64,000 nucleotides of DNA. It comes from Lineus longissimus (taxonomy: Eukaryota > Nemertea > Pilidiophora > Heteronemertea > Lineidae). Position 1 is the first letter of the stretch. Every line of letters begins with the position of its first letter. A model generated the notes under the pieces. It had not been told where the DNA came from. It did not search any database and worked only from the letters and a program-made list of their open reading frames with translations. Both the position numbers and the translations under genes were made by a program. The stretch is from the NCBI RefSeq assembly GCF_910592395.1, contig NC_088309.1, positions 28,708,599 to 28,772,598 on the forward strand. The letters are read 5' to 3'. This document shows, piece after piece, positions 62,101 through 64,000 of the stretch.

Positions 62101-62844
62101 CGCGGGAGTCCACAGCATGTGTTACCTTAGCAATTCAAGTCTTGCTCTAACTTACCTTGAAGCGACGATCGTACTTGACGATCGTCTCTGCAAACTCCAT
62201 CTTCTCCCTCTTCCCGCAGAGCACCCTCAATCCAGGATTCTCGTCCATCCCGATGTAGTCGCCAACGTAGTTACGATTCAAACTGTAACGTCGACGCTCC
62301 TTCTTATTGTACAGGATGTCGGACGCTGGAAATGGTGTGGTTAGACTTAATGGTGCATTTGACTCGTCTGGTTTATGAAGTCAACAGTCATTTGTTTGCG
62401 GAGAGTTCAGCTGATAAGGCCATGTCTTCTGGCCTAACCTGGATGCAACACCAGCCAGACAGTGCTCAGCACTGATGTGTTGACTTCAAAGTCCTCTCTT
62501 CAAAAATCTCAACTGTTATCAGTTGAACTAATAGCCATGCTAGATAGCGACAATACAGAACAAACAGGAAAACGAAATCTTCATTGCTAGCCTACCTTGC
62601 TGTCTGAGCTTGAAGTAGTATCTCTGTGCGTTGTACTTGCGGAATGCTTTCTGGATAACTCGGGCGTAACTGTCAAACTTTCTCTCTCGTACTTCTTCCA
62701 ACAAAAACAGCTAGAAAGTAAAGAAAGTTGCTAGACCACGGGTGCTTGATGGGTTCATCTAACATGAGTCAGGTGATTCGGCTGTTATGCAGTCCACTAC
62801 AATCATAAAGAGACAAAACAGCTAGTGAACTCCCGACCATGAAC

Positions 62845-62909
<65 letters not shown>

Positions 62910-64000
62910 GTATCTTGCTTCTTGGCCCAGCCTTGACCTATAAAACACCAACAACCAAACAGGCCGAGTCTTCTTGCAGACGATAGCAATGGCCACCGCT
63001 ATGATATTGATCCAGCAGACGTAAGCCACTTACAGATTCAGGATTTTTTATGAAGACCTTGGTCTTTCCGAGCTGAAACTGATCGCGATCCATGTTGACA
63101 GACGTCAATAAGTGTGTCACACCCTGGCGTGTATCACCGTGCCATTGAGGCCATGTCTCTTTGGTAAGGATAGCATATCTGAAAACAAGAGGATTTTAAT
63201 ACACTTTTTGCAGATTTTTGTCATGATGAATACTTCTTGTGCTAGTACGCTATGTTTATATGCATGAATTCTCAATTACTGTTGCCTGCTCTTTCTGGAG
63301 ACCTTCTAGCACACTGCAGGGCTTCTTGTTGGGCAGTTTCAAGCCAGATATCCTCATTATAAGGGGTTAACTCATGGTAATGAGTACATCAGAGCTGTGG
63401 GTGTCGTAACTATTGGTGTTTCAAGATGAATATTCCCTGCTCCATTCCAAACAATCAAGAAGGCAAGGATTCTATAATACGAACCTGCGCAGGAACTTAT
63501 CAAACGGCCTCCTGTACGCGAAGCCTGCCCTCCGCACTCGAATGTTCTCTTTCAAGCCGAGATACTCAACCTGATGCTTGACACGATTCTCCTCCCAATC
63601 ATGAGCTCGCTTGGTCTCGTTTGGTTTGATACAGCGTATATAATGAGGTGTAGACTTCATCAACGTCTCAACCAGTTTGTTGGCTTGGTTCTGAAGGTTA
63701 CACACATACAAGATCAAAGAGCAAATCTGTTACATTAACTTGAGTCAATATTAAAGTTTTTGAACAAGATCAAACGAGAACGACATCAGTCCTGAAGAAG
63801 CCATTGTAGACACTGGATTTACAGGGAGCATAGAAATAGCCGAGGCAACTCAGATTACTGTATTGAGATAGCGTCAGGTCAAGATCAACAATTGTCTAGG
63901 ATACATGTAGGCAGTCAGTCAGCTGGATGTCAGTCTGATCTCAAAAGTGGCAACTTTCCCTTACCCTGATCTTGGTGCCAGCTGTGGAGGGCCTGCCTCT
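59157..64000 (-). CDS. MYO1E: Unconventional myosin Ie/If-like, long-tailed class I (3' part only)
   Basis: Eleven exons are visible: 63965-64000 (cut by the window), 63485-63690, 63034-63178, 62596-62710, 62156-62325, 61752-61897, 61435-61584, 60997-61256, 60571-60736, 59497-59672 and 59157-59233. They give 548 residues to the stop, all in phase. In order: end of the motor ([40 protein letters not shown]), an IQ motif ([20 protein letters not shown]), the TH1 lipid-binding tail ([37 protein letters not shown]), a Pro/Gly/Arg-rich TH2 ([30 protein letters not shown]) and a C-terminal SH3 split over two exons ([39 protein letters not shown]). TH1-TH2-SH3 is diagnostic of the MYO1E/MYO1F pair, which drives membrane-actin work in endocytosis. 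An invertebrate usually has one pro-orthologue, so the symbol covers both. Confidence 0.95.
62845..62909 (+). repeat. (TCA)n microsatellite
   Basis: About 21 perfect TCA triplets inside a myosin intron. On the minus strand it creates a spurious poly-Asp open frame. Confidence 0.97.

Noticed and set aside
62769-63029. Open frame with a long poly-aspartate run
   Set aside because: It is the minus-strand translation of a (TCA)n microsatellite in a myosin intron, with intronic flanks.

Overview
This is an intron-rich animal nuclear genome segment. Genes have short exons, GT-AG introns of a few hundred bases, AATAAA signals, minisatellites and non-LTR retrotransposon remnants. All recognisable proteins are closest to bilaterian orthologues. 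I think of a marine invertebrate (a lophotrochozoan, hemichordate or lancelet-like animal), but the sequence alone does not fix the species. Exon coordinates were set by hand from splice signals, reading-frame continuity and remembered family motifs.

Layout. 1-460: nothing recognised. 811-3286 (-): STYXL1, a rhodanese plus dead dual-specificity phosphatase. It lies head to head with MDH2 (3710-7747, +), mitochondrial malate dehydrogenase. 9634-11772 (-): an unrecognised 209-residue membrane-associated protein, convergent with MDH2. 12240-15205: a transposon-rich stretch with a LINE remnant, a terminal-inverted-repeat element carrying a tRNA-like segment, and a duplicated 310-380 bp block. 15328-20466 (+): VPS45, the SM protein of endosomal fusion, followed by two large minisatellites (59-bp and about 43-bp units). 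25243-26729 (-): AK6, divergent from IPO11 (27694-43321, +), which encodes importin-11 with 23 coding exons.

Inside IPO11 there are three notable things. Six tandem copies of a 55-bp unit carry an exon end and its splice donor. One intron is an AT-AC, U12-type intron. The last large intron holds a complete opposite-strand gene (35908-40738) for a 693-residue single-pass receptor-like protein, whose cytoplasmic tail repeats YDN[VM]x[FY] motifs.

46375-47886 (-): an F-box protein with an Arg/Ser/Pro-rich N-terminus. 49140-53135: a retrotransposon endonuclease fragment running into a 69-bp satellite, an inverted arm of the same satellite, and a LINE 3' end. 53247-55904 (+): a six-kelch-repeat protein of KLHDC1/2 type with a possible N-myristoylation start. 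56617-56995: a 35-bp satellite related to the 69-bp one. 57219-64000 (-): the 3' half of a long-tailed class I myosin (MYO1E/F type), cut by the window end.

Most genes are unrelated housekeeping genes: mitochondrial metabolism, vesicle fusion, nuclear import, nucleotide/ribosome maturation and cortical actin. Functional coupling is plausible only for the two divergent pairs that may share promoters. The best candidate for undescribed biology is the nested tyrosine-motif receptor.
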